Shown: positions 1 through 8,708, counted from the stretch's first letter. The stretch: 64,000 bases of DNA from Nocardia vermiculata NBRC 100427 (GCF_001613265.1 NZ_BDCA01000002.1:310001-374000), one strand, 5' to 3'. The notes: generated by a model not told the origin, from the letters alone. Made by a program: numbers and translations.

Positions 1-142
1 CGGCGCCCGCCCCCAAGGCCCGCCCCGCACGCGACAGCGGCACCCAGTCCCGGAAGCGATGGCCGTCGGCGACGATCGACGGTGGCGTGACCAGTGTGTC
101 GACCAACAGCCACGACGAGACCACCCCGCCCGTACCGGCCAT
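1..142 (-). CDS. Hypothetical protein, N-terminal fragment (runs off left edge)
   Basis: An open frame starts at an ATG (140-142) nine bases after the stop of the upstream c-di-GMP gene and stays open to the left edge, giving 47 residues. It begins MAGTGGVVSSWLLVDTLV and codon third positions are mostly G or C, as in true genes here. Its position suggests co-transcription with the c-di-GMP gene. The fragment is too short for a family assignment, and the start lacks a strong Shine-Dalgarno sequence (only CGGGG). Confidence 0.4.
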   Translation of the reverse strand, partial: MAGTGGVVSSWLLVDTLVTPPSIVADGHRFRDWVPLSRAGRALGAGA

Positions 143-150
143 CCCCGCGA

Positions 151-2067
151 TCAGATCCGATGCGCCCCACGGGAAACCCGCGGCAGCTCGAGATCGAGCG
201 GAATACGCCCCTCGGCGAGATGCGGTTCGGCCTCGTCGGCAGGCATCGGACGGGCGATCAGAAACCCCTGGGCCCGATAGCATCCGAGGCCGACCAGGGT
301 GCGGGCGGCGACCGCCGTCTCCACTCCCTCACCGACCACGCCCAGGCCGAACGACCCCGCGAGGCCGACGATCGACTTCACGATCGCCAGATCGTCGGTA
401 CTGGCTCCCAGGCGCTGTACGAAACCGCGGTCGATCTTGACCGCGTCCACCGGGAGCGCCTTCAGGTGTGACAGCGAACTGTAGCCGGTGCCGAAATCGT
501 CGATCGCGATCTGCACACCCATGCGCTTGAGCCCGCGCAACGTCACCTGGGTCCGGGTCAGATCCGACACCACCACATGCTCGGTGATCTCCAAACACAC
601 CGAACTGCCGTCGATTCCGTGCCGGCGCAGCACATCTTCCACACACTCCACGAAATCCAGGCTGACCAGCTGCACCGGGGAGACATTGATGCGGATCACC
701 ACATTCGAGGCCAGCCCGGCCCGCCGCCACTTCGCGAACTGTGCGCACGCCGTGCGCAGCACCCAGCGCCCCAGCTCACCGGCCAGGTTCGTCGCCTCGG
801 CGACGCCCACGAACGCGCCCGGTGGCAGCAGTCCGCGCGTCGGGTGCTGCCAGCGCACCAGCGCCTCCAGCGCCACGATGCGCCCGGTCCGCAGATCGAC
901 TTCGGGCTGATAGTGCAACAACAGCGAACCGTCGGAGACCGCGCCGCGCAGATTCAGCTCCACATCGTCCTGCAGCTCGAATTGCGCACGCATCGCGTCG
1001 GTGAAGACCGCGACCCCGTTACCACCACCGGATTTCGCCGAGAGCAGCGCGTGATCGGCGCGGCGCAGCACATCGGCCACCGTGGTCTCACCGGGCATCC
1101 CCAATGCCACACCGACACTCGCGCCCCGGCTCACGGTTTCCCCACCCACCGCGACACGGCGCGTGATGAGCTGCTGAATCCGGGTCGCCTCGAGTTCGGC
1201 CGCCACCGGATCCACCGGTTTGGCCGGCACGATCACGAATTCGTCGCCACCGAGCCGAGCGATCATGTCGTTCGGGTCGAGATGCTCCCTGAGCCGCGCC
1301 GACAGCTTGCGAATGAAGTTGTCGCCGGCGGTGTGGCCCAGAAAGTCGTTGAGAGCCTTGAGCCGATCGAGGTCCAAGAAGAACGCCGCCACCGGACCAG
1401 GACTACCCGGCCGTAAGCGGTCCTCCATATGCTCGAGCAGCGCCCGGCGGTTGGCCAATCCGGTCAGATCGTCGTGCAATGCGATGTAGCGCAAACGCTC
1501 CTCGGCCACGACCCGGGCCTGCAACTGCGCCAGCAACGCGGCAATCGCCTTGAGCACATTGATTTCGCGCGTACTCCACTCCCGGTCGCCGGATTTCATG
1601 AACCCCAGCAACCCGGTGGGTTCCCCGCGCGAGATGAGCGGCACGGTCGCGGTGGTCACATCGCCGAAGCCGGAGGAACGCCGGATCGTCTCCTGATAAT
1701 CGGAGAATTCCGAGGGCCGGGCGATCATCGGTTCGGTCGCGTGTTCGATAGCGCGGAATACCGAATCGGCCTGTTCGAAATAGACCACGCGCAGCGGGTC
1801 CGGCTCCGGGACTTCCGGCCGCGGTGGCCATTCCGCGATCAGGACCGTTGCCCGTCGCTCCCGGTCGGTATGGCGGACGAAACTGAAATCGACGTCGAAG
1901 TAGTCGACCAGTTTCGCCAGCACTCGTTCGGTCGCCGCCACCATCGTCGTGGCGTCGACACCCATCAACTCCGCGGCGACCTGGGTCACCAACGAGTCGA
2001 GCGTTCGCCGAGGCACCTTGTCTCCGATCGCGCTATCCACGGCATGTCGAGGCTGGGACGGCCGCAC
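151..2067 (-). CDS. GAF-GGDEF-EAL cyclic-di-GMP turnover protein
   Basis: A 638-aa cytoplasmic protein predicted to make and break c-di-GMP. A GAF-like sensor region covers roughly residues 35-195. The GGDEF domain carries an intact RLGGDEF near residue 270. The EAL domain begins near residue 395 with LEALVRW and keeps RINVS, LEITEH, IDDFGTGYSSL, KIDRGF and GEGVET. Both catalytic signatures are complete, so both diguanylate cyclase and phosphodiesterase activity are possible. Length and domain order match mycobacterial DcpA/Rv1354c. The start is a GTG; the next internal ATG would cut into the sensor region. What the GAF domain senses cannot be read from the sequence. Confidence 0.93.
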   Translation of the reverse strand: MRPSQPRHAVDSAIGDKVPRRTLDSLVTQVAAELMGVDATTMVAATERVLAKLVDYFDVDFSFVRHTDRERRATVLIAEWPPRPEVPEPDPLRVVYFEQADSVFRAIEHATEPMIARPSEFSDYQETIRRSSGFGDVTTATVPLISRGEPTGLLGFMKSGDREWSTREINVLKAIAALLAQLQARVVAEERLRYIALHDDLTGLANRRALLEHMEDRLRPGSPGPVAAFFLDLDRLKALNDFLGHTAGDNFIRKLSARLREHLDPNDMIARLGGDEFVIVPAKPVDPVAAELEATRIQQLITRRVAVGGETVSRGASVGVALGMPGETTVADVLRRADHALLSAKSGGGNGVAVFTDAMRAQFELQDDVELNLRGAVSDGSLLLHYQPEVDLRTGRIVALEALVRWQHPTRGLLPPGAFVGVAEATNLAGELGRWVLRTACAQFAKWRRAGLASNVVIRINVSPVQLVSLDFVECVEDVLRRHGIDGSSVCLEITEHVVVSDLTRTQVTLRGLKRMGVQIAIDDFGTGYSSLSHLKALPVDAVKIDRGFVQRLGASTDDLAIVKSIVGLAGSFGLGVVGEGVETAVAARTLVGLGCYRAQGFLIARPMPADEAEPHLAEGRIPLDLELPRVSRGAHRI

Positions 2068-2470
2068 CCCGAGCGCCGCTGACTCCGCCCTGAACCGAGG
2101 TCAGTGTATCGGCGGATGGCGCCGATATCGCGGCGAGTTCGCGGACGTGTGCTGCGAAAAATTCGCCAGGCGTTGCGACGCGGCCGACATCGCGGAGGCA
2201 AATCCGGTCGTCAACGGCCATGTCGACGCAGCGCCTCGGGTACGGCTTCCAGCCCTGTCATTGTGGTTCCTACTCTGTTGCTACACGGCGCGGCGCGGCC
2301 TTTCGGCCAGTATCCGTCATTGTGCCGGAATTGACCAGACGTCCGGCAAATATGCCGGAAACTAGTCCTACACTCCGGAATTACACCCGATCATCACGTC
2401 GACACGGGATGACATCTCGCGATATAAAACCGACCGGTCCACAAACGGCTACCTTTCAGCAACCAGAAGA
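2068..2470. other. Intergenic region with repeated CCGGAA boxes
   Basis: About 400 bases upstream of the c-di-GMP gene, with no convincing gene. CCGGAA occurs three times in direct orientation (2325-2330, 2355-2360, 2375-2380), and GCCGGA (2324-2329) faces TCCGGC (2342-2347) across 12 bases. This could be a regulator site, but the boxes are short in GC-rich DNA. Confidence 0.25.
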
Positions 2471-2902
2471 TCACACCAGGATGGAAATGAACAACTCCAG
2501 CCGGTCGGCGCCGTGCCAGACCTCGATCTCCTCCTGATAGGCCCGGGCGATCTCGGCCGACACCGTCGCGTCGTCGACCTGCGCCCAGACGTCCTCGACC
2601 GGATCGTGGTAGTCACCGTTGGGCTCGAAGCGGGCGTAGACCCCCTTCGGCACCCGGATCATCACATCACCGACCGGCACCGTCCCCACCGACGAACACT
2701 CGTGACTCACGAGCACGTTGTAGTTGCCGGCCGGATCCGGCACGTACACGGTGTACAGCGAGCCGGCGACCCCGCGATCACGCAGCCGGTCGCGTAGGAA
2801 CTCGATCAACTCACTGTTGCTGACCTTGAAGCTCGGGCGCACCCGCGGCACCACCAGGCCGCCGTAGATCGCCTCGTCGAGGACCACGATCGAATAGCTC
2901 AT
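2471..2902 (-). CDS. GyrI-like / effector-binding-domain protein (second of a pair)
   Basis: A 143-aa protein of the AraC effector-binding (GyrI-like, Cass2-like) fold, a small-molecule-binding module without a DNA-binding domain. The hallmark is VPKGVYARFEPNGDY around residues 83-97, followed by a WAQV segment and an acidic stretch near the C terminus. Its ATG (2900-2902) overlaps the stop of the upstream paralogue as ATGA, so the two are translationally coupled. Ligand unknown; related proteins bind drugs or cationic compounds. Confidence 0.75.
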   Translation of the reverse strand: MSYSIVVLDEAIYGGLVVPRVRPSFKVSNSELIEFLRDRLRDRGVAGSLYTVYVPDPAGNYNVLVSHECSSVGTVPVGDVMIRVPKGVYARFEPNGDYHDPVEDVWAQVDDATVSAEIARAYQEEIEVWHGADRLELFISILV

Positions 2903-3342
2903 CGAGGATCTACCGCCAAATACAGATCGATCTTGTACGCATGTGGATAACACTCGAAATCGCCGGTGAAGGTGCGCTTGATCTGGTTGTGTTCCTCGGC
3001 GTAAGCGATCTGGGTCCACAGATCGGTCATGATCTGCGGGAAATTTCCGACCGAAGAGAACCGCGCATACGGCCCGGCGGGTAGCCGGGACACGATATGC
3101 CCGCGCGTCACCTGCTCGAACGACGAGCACTCGTAGCCGACGATCTGAGTATTGAAGGTGCCCGGATCCGGCGCGAAATCGGTGTAGGCACACGCCAGCG
3201 GACCACCCAGCTCCTGATGCAGCACGGCGGCCCAGGCCGCCTCGAGATCATGGTCGCGCAGTTCCCCGAGCGCACGCTTCGGACTGCGCACCGGTAGCCC
3301 GGCGACCCACGTCTCGTCCCGTTCGACGATTTCGAACTGCAT
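2899..3342 (-). CDS. GyrI-like / effector-binding-domain protein (first of a pair)
   Basis: A 147-aa effector-binding-domain protein with the signature LPAGPYARFSSVGNFPQ and a conserved W in the DLWTQ helix. It is paralogous to the following gene; both contain a YECSS or HECSS segment ahead of the signature. An ATG at 3340-3342 (MQFEIVERDE) fits the family's usual N terminus. The two genes overlap by four bases, so they may have arisen by duplication and could form a heterodimer. No transcription factor is adjacent, which sets the pair apart from multidomain AraC/MerR homologues. Confidence 0.75.
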   Translation of the reverse strand: MQFEIVERDETWVAGLPVRSPKRALGELRDHDLEAAWAAVLHQELGGPLACAYTDFAPDPGTFNTQIVGYECSSFEQVTRGHIVSRLPAGPYARFSSVGNFPQIMTDLWTQIAYAEEHNQIKRTFTGDFECYPHAYKIDLYLAVDPR

Positions 3343-3733
3343 GCAAGAACTCTCTCGATGTGATCGCGATGCGCCGCGCAACCGGGTATTGCGGCGACCG
3401 TCCGGCTGGAAACGCCCATGCTATCAACATCGAATAGGAGCGACCGGTGTGTCCGGTGGTACCAACCGCTGATCAGGCGACCAGTTGACCAGGGCGAACG
3501 CGGACTCCGACACCCGCACGGCCCCGGCCGTCACGGGCGACCGCACCGCGACCATCGCGGACCACCGCTCGGACCGACCGAATCGGTCGACCACGACGAA
3601 CGGCGAGATTCGGACAGTGTGTCCGACTGTGCAAATTCCGAGCTATCGCGCCGACGATCCAGCACCCGGAGATGGCAGAAACCCACCACGGCGGCAGACT
3701 CGTACCGACGGCCAGCGAGCGGAGAGGGCAACG
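3343..3733. other. Divergent intergenic region
   Basis: About 390 bases between the leftward GyrI-like pair and rightward udgB. A rightward frame is open upstream of udgB but shows no conserved sequence. A Shine-Dalgarno (GGAGAGG, 3721-3727) sits just before the udgB start. No RNA gene or clear operator is visible. Confidence 0.4.
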
Positions 3734-4498
3734 ATGATGACGGGTGCCGGCGACGAACCACGACCCGACGCGGCCGCCTATCCCGATCTCGACCTCATGG
3801 ACGCGCACCTGGTCGAATGCCGCGCCTGCCCCCGCCTGGTCGCCTGGCGCGAACAAGTAGCCCACGACAAACGCGCCGCGTTCCGCGACGAGACCTACTG
3901 GGGCCGCCCGGTGCCCGGCTTCGGCCCCGCCGACGCCTCCATGCTGATCTCCGGCCTGGCGCCCGCCGCTCACGGCGGCAACCGCACCGGCCGCATGTTC
4001 ACCGGCGACCGCAGCGGCGAGGTCCTGTTCGCCGCCCTCCACGCCATCGGCGCAGCCAACCGGCCCACCGCCACCAGCCTGGACGACGGCCTGCACCTGA
4101 ACGGCATCCGCATCACCTCCCCCGTGCACTGCGCCCCACCGGACAACAAACCCACCACCGGCGAACGCGACCGCTGCCGGCACTGGCTCGTCAACGAACT
4201 CGAACTCCTGGCTCCCACCCTGCGCTCGATAGTCGTCCTCGGCGCCTGGGGCTGGCAGGCCCTCCTCCCCGCCCTCGTCGAAGCCGGCTGGGATCACACC
4301 CGCCCCACCTTCGGCCACGGCGTCCACTACCGCATCGCCCCTGTCGCCCCCGGCCGCCACCACCTCGACCTGTACGGCTGCTACCACGTCAGCCAACGCA
4401 ACACCTTCACCGGCCGCCTCACCCCCGCCATGCTCGAAGCGGTCCTCGCACAAGCCGCCACCAGCGCCGGCCTCCACCTCACCCCACCCCGAACCTGA
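3734..4498 (+). CDS. udgB: Uracil-DNA glycosylase, family 5 (UdgB)
   Basis: A 254-aa iron-sulfur DNA-repair enzyme that removes uracil and other deaminated bases. The cysteine pair ECRACPR lies near residue 30. GLAPAAHGGNRTGRMFTGD is the family-5 active-site block. Two further cysteines, in PVHCAPPDNKP and YGCYHVSQRNTFTGRL, complete the likely 4Fe-4S ligand set. It closely resembles M. tuberculosis Rv1259. The tandem ATGs at 3734 and 3737 follow GGAGAGG at 3721-3727, which fixes the start well inside the longer open frame. Confidence 0.93.
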   Translation: MMTGAGDEPRPDAAAYPDLDLMDAHLVECRACPRLVAWREQVAHDKRAAFRDETYWGRPVPGFGPADASMLISGLAPAAHGGNRTGRMFTGDRSGEVLFAALHAIGAANRPTATSLDDGLHLNGIRITSPVHCAPPDNKPTTGERDRCRHWLVNELELLAPTLRSIVVLGAWGWQALLPALVEAGWDHTRPTFGHGVHYRIAPVAPGRHHLDLYGCYHVSQRNTFTGRLTPAMLEAVLAQAATSAGLHLTPPRT

Positions 4499-4575
4499 CC
4501 GCCACGGTGTTCGAATAGGCCTCGACCAGGCGATTCGGAATCTCCCGCCCACACCTGCTAAAGTTCTCCTCCGTT

Positions 4576-4593
4576 GGCTCGGAAACGAGCCAC
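4576..4593 (+). other. Short hairpin at the tRNA 5' flank
   Basis: GGCTCG and CGAGCC flank a GAAA loop immediately before the tRNA, a possible leader or processing element. A TAAAGT hexamer about 30 bases before the tRNA could be its -10 box. Confidence 0.3.
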
Positions 4594-4666
4594 GGGGCTA
4601 TGGCGCAGTTGGTAGCGCGTCTCGTTCGCATCGAGAAGGTCAGGGGTTCGATTCCCCTTAGCTCCA
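4594..4666 (+). tRNA. tRNA-Ala (anticodon CGC)
   Basis: A complete 73-base cloverleaf. Acceptor strands GGGGCTA and TAGCTCC pair with a G3:U70 wobble, the identity element read by alanyl-tRNA synthetase. The D arm contains AGTTGGTAGC. The anticodon stem TCTCG/CGAGA closes the loop TTCGCAT with anticodon CGC (codon GCG). The T arm has GGTTCGATTCC. The discriminator is A and CCA is not encoded. Confidence 0.96.
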
Positions 4667-4831
4667 CTTTGATTGCAGGTCAGGGCGGGTTTCTTCCGCC
4701 GAATACCTACCCCGGTTGGTCGGATCTTCCAACAAAGTCACAGCGCATCCGAACGCCGGCGGTGCCCGGGGCCGACTGTCCGCCGACGGGTGTTCACCGC
4801 CCGTACCGAATCGATAGCAGCCGTTGCGTTT

Positions 4832-5524
4832 TCACTCTGGGGTCAGCACGCCCTCGAGCACCCGGCGTAGCAGGTGCTCGAACAAATCTTCCGCGCCCGC
4901 GTCGCGGGTCGAAGCGGCAAGCGCTTGCGCGAGATACCGATGATGACCAGCCTCGGCGATTTTGTGAACGTAAGCCGCGTGGGTGATACGGCGTGACCGA
5001 CTCGTTGCCCTCCCGTCGAGCTCGGCGCGCGCGAATTGCTGGACGAGCGCATTCAGTACCGCGACTGTCTGCAGTTTCACCGGTCCCGGCACATCCACGT
5101 CCGCCATTGCCCGCAGTGCGTACTCGAGGTAGTCGATTCCCCGGGGTCCGACACGTAGCGGCTCGATCGGGATATCGAGCAACCACCGATACCTCGTGTA
5201 GACGTTCATCGCCCGGGTTCCCAACGCAATGAGGTCGTCGATCGCCGAACCGCTCAGCGGTACGTCGACGTCGATCTCGCCGGCAGCGGCGTCGACCATG
5301 AGGTCCAGCACGTCGTCGCGGCCCGACACATAGCGGTACAGCGCCGACTGGCTCACCCCGAGCCGGCGTGCGATCCGGCGCGTGGATACAGCGGCCAAAC
5401 CGCCCTGGTCGGCGAGCTCGATCGCCGCGGCGGTGAGTTCGTCCCGGCTGTGTGACGGGGCCGGACCGCGCTTACCATCGGCGCGCTCCCACACCGTCGG
5501 GTCCGCCTTCCCTGGCTGTTCCAC
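4832..5524 (-). CDS. TetR-family repressor
   Basis: A 230-aa one-domain regulator. The N-terminal helix-turn-helix spans about residues 28-75 (AAIELADQGGLAAVSTRRIA, then LGVSQSALYRYVSGRDDVLD), and a TetR_C-like ligand domain follows. A short basic arm precedes the helix-turn-helix, as in TetR proteins acting on hydrolase or efflux genes. The start is GTG, preceded by GGAGAGGG. It is divergent from the alpha/beta hydrolase gene, with a perfect palindrome between them, so it probably represses both. Confidence 0.88.
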   Translation of the reverse strand: MEQPGKADPTVWERADGKRGPAPSHSRDELTAAAIELADQGGLAAVSTRRIARRLGVSQSALYRYVSGRDDVLDLMVDAAAGEIDVDVPLSGSAIDDLIALGTRAMNVYTRYRWLLDIPIEPLRVGPRGIDYLEYALRAMADVDVPGPVKLQTVAVLNALVQQFARAELDGRATSRSRRITHAAYVHKIAEAGHHRYLAQALAASTRDAGAEDLFEHLLRRVLEGVLTPE

Positions 5525-5562
5525 TCGCCATACCCTCTCCTCGCCGACGCCGGATTCTGCAC

Positions 5563-5589
5563 TATCCTAAAACTGCGTTCACTGAACGC
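5563..5589. promoter_or_regulatory. Palindromic TetR operator in a divergent promoter
   Basis: GCGTTCA-C-TGAACGC (5575-5589) is a perfect 7+7 palindrome with a one-base centre. A TATCCT hexamer (5563-5568) suitable as a -10 box for the hydrolase lies directly ahead, so a bound repressor would block the transcription start. The assignment to the neighbouring TetR is by position. Confidence 0.7.
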
Positions 5590-5607
5590 TATTCAAGGAG
5601 GCTCGGA

Positions 5608-6516
5608 ATGACATCGCACAACGCATGGGGACCGCGACGATGGGCGCACAACGGAGCGGTACGTCTCGCGTTCGACCAGTTCGCGCCGGGGCGAGGCAGG
5701 GAGCCGCTGCTGATCGCCACCGGATTGGGCGCGAACCGGCACTGGATCCCCGACGGCTTCTGCGAGCAACTCGTCGACCACGGTTTCGCCGTAGCGCGAT
5801 ACGACCAACGCGACGGCGGCGAATCGACCCACCTGCCACCGATAGCCGTGCGAAACCCGATCACCGCGCTCCTGAGCCGGCGCGGTGAGGCGTACACCGC
5901 TGAGGACATGGCAGACGACGCAGTAGCAGTTCTCGACGAGCTGGGCTGGAACTCGGCTCATGTACTCGGGGTTTCCCTCGGCGGCGCGGTCGCCCAGCGC
6001 GTCGCACTCCGGCACCCCGACCGCGTGACAACCCTCATATCGGCCGACGCGATCCCCGGAGATGTCACCGGACTGAGCACTCTGCGCTACATCCGGTTGG
6101 GTACGCTCGCGAAGTTCGCCAAGGTGAAGTTTCCCGACACCCAGGAGGGCGCGGTCGAGGCAGGCGTCGCGGTCGCGAAACTGCTTGCCTCTCCCCAGCG
6201 TGCATTCGACGAGCCCACTGTACGAGCGAGGTTGGAACACAACCCGGACAGCGGAATTCACGATCAAGAGGCGCAGAGCCGGCAGATCGGCGCCCAGTGG
6301 CACGGTCCGGCGATCACCGAGATCGCTCGGCCCACCCTGGTCATCCACGGCGAAGACGACCCGCTGATCAAACCCCGTGCCGCTCGTACTATCTCCGCAC
6401 GGATTCCCGGCTCTCGCCTGCTACTACTGCCCGAAGTCGGACACGACCTACCCGAACACGCATGGAAACCCATCGCTACGGCGATCCGTGAACTCGCAGA
6501 CAGGCAGGCACGGTGA
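5608..6516 (+). CDS. Alpha/beta hydrolase
   Basis: A 302-aa soluble hydrolase of the alpha/beta fold. The nucleophile elbow is GVSLGG near residue 122. The acid is in IHGEDDPLIKP and the histidine in EVGHDLPEHAW near the C terminus. The early ATGLGANRHW loop probably forms the oxyanion hole. AAGGAGG (5595-5601) lies 6 bases before the ATG. Close relatives are esterases or lactonases; the substrate cannot be assigned. It is divergent from, and probably controlled by, the adjacent TetR. Confidence 0.85.
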   Translation: MTSHNAWGPRRWAHNGAVRLAFDQFAPGRGREPLLIATGLGANRHWIPDGFCEQLVDHGFAVARYDQRDGGESTHLPPIAVRNPITALLSRRGEAYTAEDMADDAVAVLDELGWNSAHVLGVSLGGAVAQRVALRHPDRVTTLISADAIPGDVTGLSTLRYIRLGTLAKFAKVKFPDTQEGAVEAGVAVAKLLASPQRAFDEPTVRARLEHNPDSGIHDQEAQSRQIGAQWHGPAITEIARPTLVIHGEDDPLIKPRAARTISARIPGSRLLLLPEVGHDLPEHAWKPIATAIRELADRQAR

Positions 6517-6647
6517 AACTCGGCCGACCGACCTTCACCGCGGCGCTCACTACCATCGGCATCATCTCGGCAGCCGCGACCGCATACGCCGCCCCGAACC
6601 GGTCGGCGCCCATCGTGTCCTATCGCGCGGCGCTGGTCACCGCGTAG
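6513..6647 (+). CDS. Short secreted peptide or truncated gene
   Basis: A 44-residue frame begins with GTG overlapping the hydrolase stop (GTGA), implying translational coupling. It reads as a Sec signal peptide with basic start MKLGRP, a hydrophobic core (TTIGIISAAA) and an AYAA cleavage site, then only about 18 residues before TAG. It is either a very small secreted peptide or the 5' stump of a deleted secreted-protein gene. The decayed sequence that follows favours the latter. Confidence 0.45.
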   Translation: MKLGRPTFTAALTTIGIISAAATAYAAPNRSAPIVSYRAALVTA

Positions 6648-6784
6648 CGCTTGAAGAGCGGTTCGTCCAGCGGCCCCGGCAGGTAGCCGAGTCGGAGGCC
6701 CGAAACGCGGCATCGCGTAACCTCGGCGCTGGTCGAGTTGCCCGGAACCTGCCCCCGATCCGAATACCTGCCCGGTATGAAAAA

Positions 6785-7011
6785 CAGGGCTGGGCTCGCG
6801 TGCTGAACCTCGCCAGCGACTCCGCCGTCGTGATCCCCGCGGAGATGATCCACTACGGGATGACGAAGACGTCGCTGCTCGCCGTCACCGTGGCTTCGCC
6901 AAGGACGCCGCCGGCACCGGCGTCACCGTCAACTCCGTCGTCGCCGGACCCACCCACACCGGCGGTGCCGTACGCGTGGACGGCGGGTATATCGACTCCA
7001 TCCTGCCCTGA
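6785..7011 (+). pseudogene. Short-chain dehydrogenase remnant (frameshifted, internally deleted)
   Basis: The first frame gives RVLNLASDSAVVIPAEMIHYGMTK..., the serine strand and YxxxK active site of a short-chain dehydrogenase. After AVT the frame breaks by one missing base. The next frame continues FAKDAAGTGVTVNSVVAGPT, then jumps to AVRVDGGYIDSILP, skipping about 50 residues usually present before the C terminus. The NAD-binding N-terminal half is absent. The gene cannot be functional. Confidence 0.75.
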
Positions 7012-7141
7012 CGCACTGCTGATCCGAGGGGTCGGCAGCGATGCGGCACGTCGAGCCGAGCGGGTCCGAAACGTCCCGGCGGCGATCTCGGTGCGGGCTG
7101 TTACCTCCGGTCGGGTTGCTACCAGCGGTAGGATAGGCACC

Positions 7142-7390
7142 ATGAGCGGTAGTAAGAAGTACTCTGTGAGTCTGCCGGAAGACCTGGCAGATGCCGTGCG
7201 CGAGCACGTAGGCTCTGGCAGCTTCTCCGCATACATCGCCGAAGCGCTCCAACAACGGGTCGCCATGGACAAGCTCGGCGAAATCGTCGCCGACTACGCC
7301 AAGGACAACGAGCCGATCAGCCAGGAAGAAATCGATGCCGCCCGCGCGGCACTGCGCCACGACAAGAACGCACCCGGGGCAGCAGCCTGA
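7142..7390 (+). CDS. vapB: VapB-type antitoxin
   Basis: An 82-aa antitoxin. KKYSVSLPEDLADAVREHVG looks like a ribbon-helix-helix DNA-binding N terminus, and the acidic, alanine-rich C-terminal half would wrap the toxin. It overlaps the PIN toxin by one base (TGATG), the usual antitoxin-first arrangement. The pair is expected to repress its own promoter. The exact antitoxin class is inferred from this layout. Confidence 0.82.
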   Translation: MSGSKKYSVSLPEDLADAVREHVGSGSFSAYIAEALQQRVAMDKLGEIVADYAKDNEPISQEEIDAARAALRHDKNAPGAAA

Positions 7391-7782
7391 TGCCAGGCAC
7401 TCTCCTGCTCGACTGCGAGGGCTTGTCCAAGCTCTACCACCGTGACCGACAGGTCGTCATACACGTCGAAGCCGCTCGGCAGGAAGGCATCCGAGTAGGC
7501 ACCACCGCCATGACCCGATTGGAAGCAGAGGACCGTCGACTCAACAAAGCACGGATCGCCTGGGTCCTCTCTCGTCTCGACTTCCACGAAATCACTAGAG
7601 CAGCAAGCGATTCTGCGGCCGACCTACTCAGGACTCACCAACTGCACGGGCACAAATACGCCATCGACGCAGTCCTCGCCGCCGTAGCCCGCGGCGCTGC
7701 ACCCCCCGTTACCATCCTCACCTCTGATCCCGAAGACCTGTCGATGCTGTGCGGGGCAGGAATCGAGATCATCAAAGTTTGA
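7390..7782 (+). CDS. vapC: PIN-domain ribonuclease toxin (VapC family)
   Basis: A 130-aa PIN-domain protein, the usual length for VapC. The four acidic metal ligands are visible: Asp8 in LLLDCEG, Glu45 in TRLEAED, Asp93 in YAIDAVLAA and Asp113 in LTSDPEDL. VapC toxins are Mg-dependent endoribonucleases cutting tRNA or rRNA; this target is unknown. It is coupled to the upstream antitoxin and lies just after a decayed gene, consistent with an accessory-region insertion. Confidence 0.87.
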   Translation: MPGTLLLDCEGLSKLYHRDRQVVIHVEAARQEGIRVGTTAMTRLEAEDRRLNKARIAWVLSRLDFHEITRAASDSAADLLRTHQLHGHKYAIDAVLAAVARGAAPPVTILTSDPEDLSMLCGAGIEIIKV

Positions 7783-7957
7783 CGGTTACCCGGCGAGGGC
7801 GGTGAGCGCAGCCGTGTGGTCCACCTGCGGTCCGACAACTCCCCTGCACAGCACCGCATTATGAGTTCCACAACCCGACACAGAGGGCGGTAGACACCGA
7901 CTTTTTACGAGCTGTCGAATACTGATCGCATGTCGACCGGCAACGTCGGCCACGTAG

Positions 7958-8482
7958 TCAGCTTCCGGCCGGTTCCGTGAAGACCTCGTCGAGTTCGGTA
8001 ACAGTAGTGGCATTTTCAATCCAACAGTCGAGTTGTGTAATCGTCGCGGACTCGATGCGATCGGTCATATTCTTCGAGACGCCGAACCGTGCCTCGAGCA
8101 TTCCCCGCAGGTGCTCAGCTCTACTCTTGGTATAACCCCGCGCAAACAAGCGTTCGGCCGTCGTCGCTTCGACCTCTCTCGTGTCGTATCCGAGTCGTTC
8201 GAGCTGTGGGTTCAGCTCGACCCAGAAACATCCCATCCACGCACCGGGCCGGTCGCTGAATATTTCGTTGGTGTGAATCGCCCTGAGTGCCTGCAGATGC
8301 CAGGCTCTGAGCTGGTGGAGGTCCGTGCAGCCGATCAGCTGGTTCTCCTGGTTGTGACTCAACTCCATCCCCCGGGCACGGAGGACGGTCTGCACGGCCC
8401 GGCCGGCTTCTTCGATCCGGCCAGCCGTAAGGAACTCCTCGGCGGCGCCGACCGATGCCTTTCCTTGCGTGGTCGCGGTCAT
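7958..8482 (-). CDS. Uncharacterised protein with two tandem helical repeats
   Basis: A 174-aa soluble protein of unknown function. Two related segments of about 45 residues occur: one centred on LRARGMELSHNQENQLIGCT with DLHQLRAWHLQAL, the other on LEARFGVSKNMTDRIESAT with ITQLDCWIENA. This pattern (helix, residue run, CTD-L--L--W) resembles the C-terminal tails of actinobacterial Rpn/PD-(D/E)XK transposase-like proteins, but no nuclease domain is present. It may be a stand-alone tail module. Confidence 0.6.
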   Translation of the reverse strand: MTATTQGKASVGAAEEFLTAGRIEEAGRAVQTVLRARGMELSHNQENQLIGCTDLHQLRAWHLQALRAIHTNEIFSDRPGAWMGCFWVELNPQLERLGYDTREVEATTAERLFARGYTKSRAEHLRGMLEARFGVSKNMTDRIESATITQLDCWIENATTVTELDEVFTEPAGS

Positions 8483-8531
8483 GGATAGAAAGCTACGCTG
8501 AGCTACCGACAGATGGAGAGGTCGCGCACCG

Positions 8532-8708
8532 GTGAATCCGGGGACTGCGATCCGTCAGGTCAGGGCCACAATGCTGGCGCACGGGCGCGCGCTGAGCACC
8601 GACGCGTGCACACAGTGGATCGAGGCCGATTTCACCGACCCCAATCTCCTGCTGACCCGCGCGTCGGCCGAATTCGCCCCTGTGGCTCTCGGCAGGTCTC
8701 GGGACTGA
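8532..8708 (+). CDS. Small hypothetical protein
   Basis: A 58-residue frame starts at GTG after GGAGAGG (8514-8520). It begins [20 protein letters not shown] and has strongly G/C-biased third positions, as in real genes here. It diverges from the repeat protein to the left. No family is recognised; it could be a fragment of a longer, decayed gene. Confidence 0.35.
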   Translation: MNPGTAIRQVRATMLAHGRALSTDACTQWIEADFTDPNLLLTRASAEFAPVALGRSRD

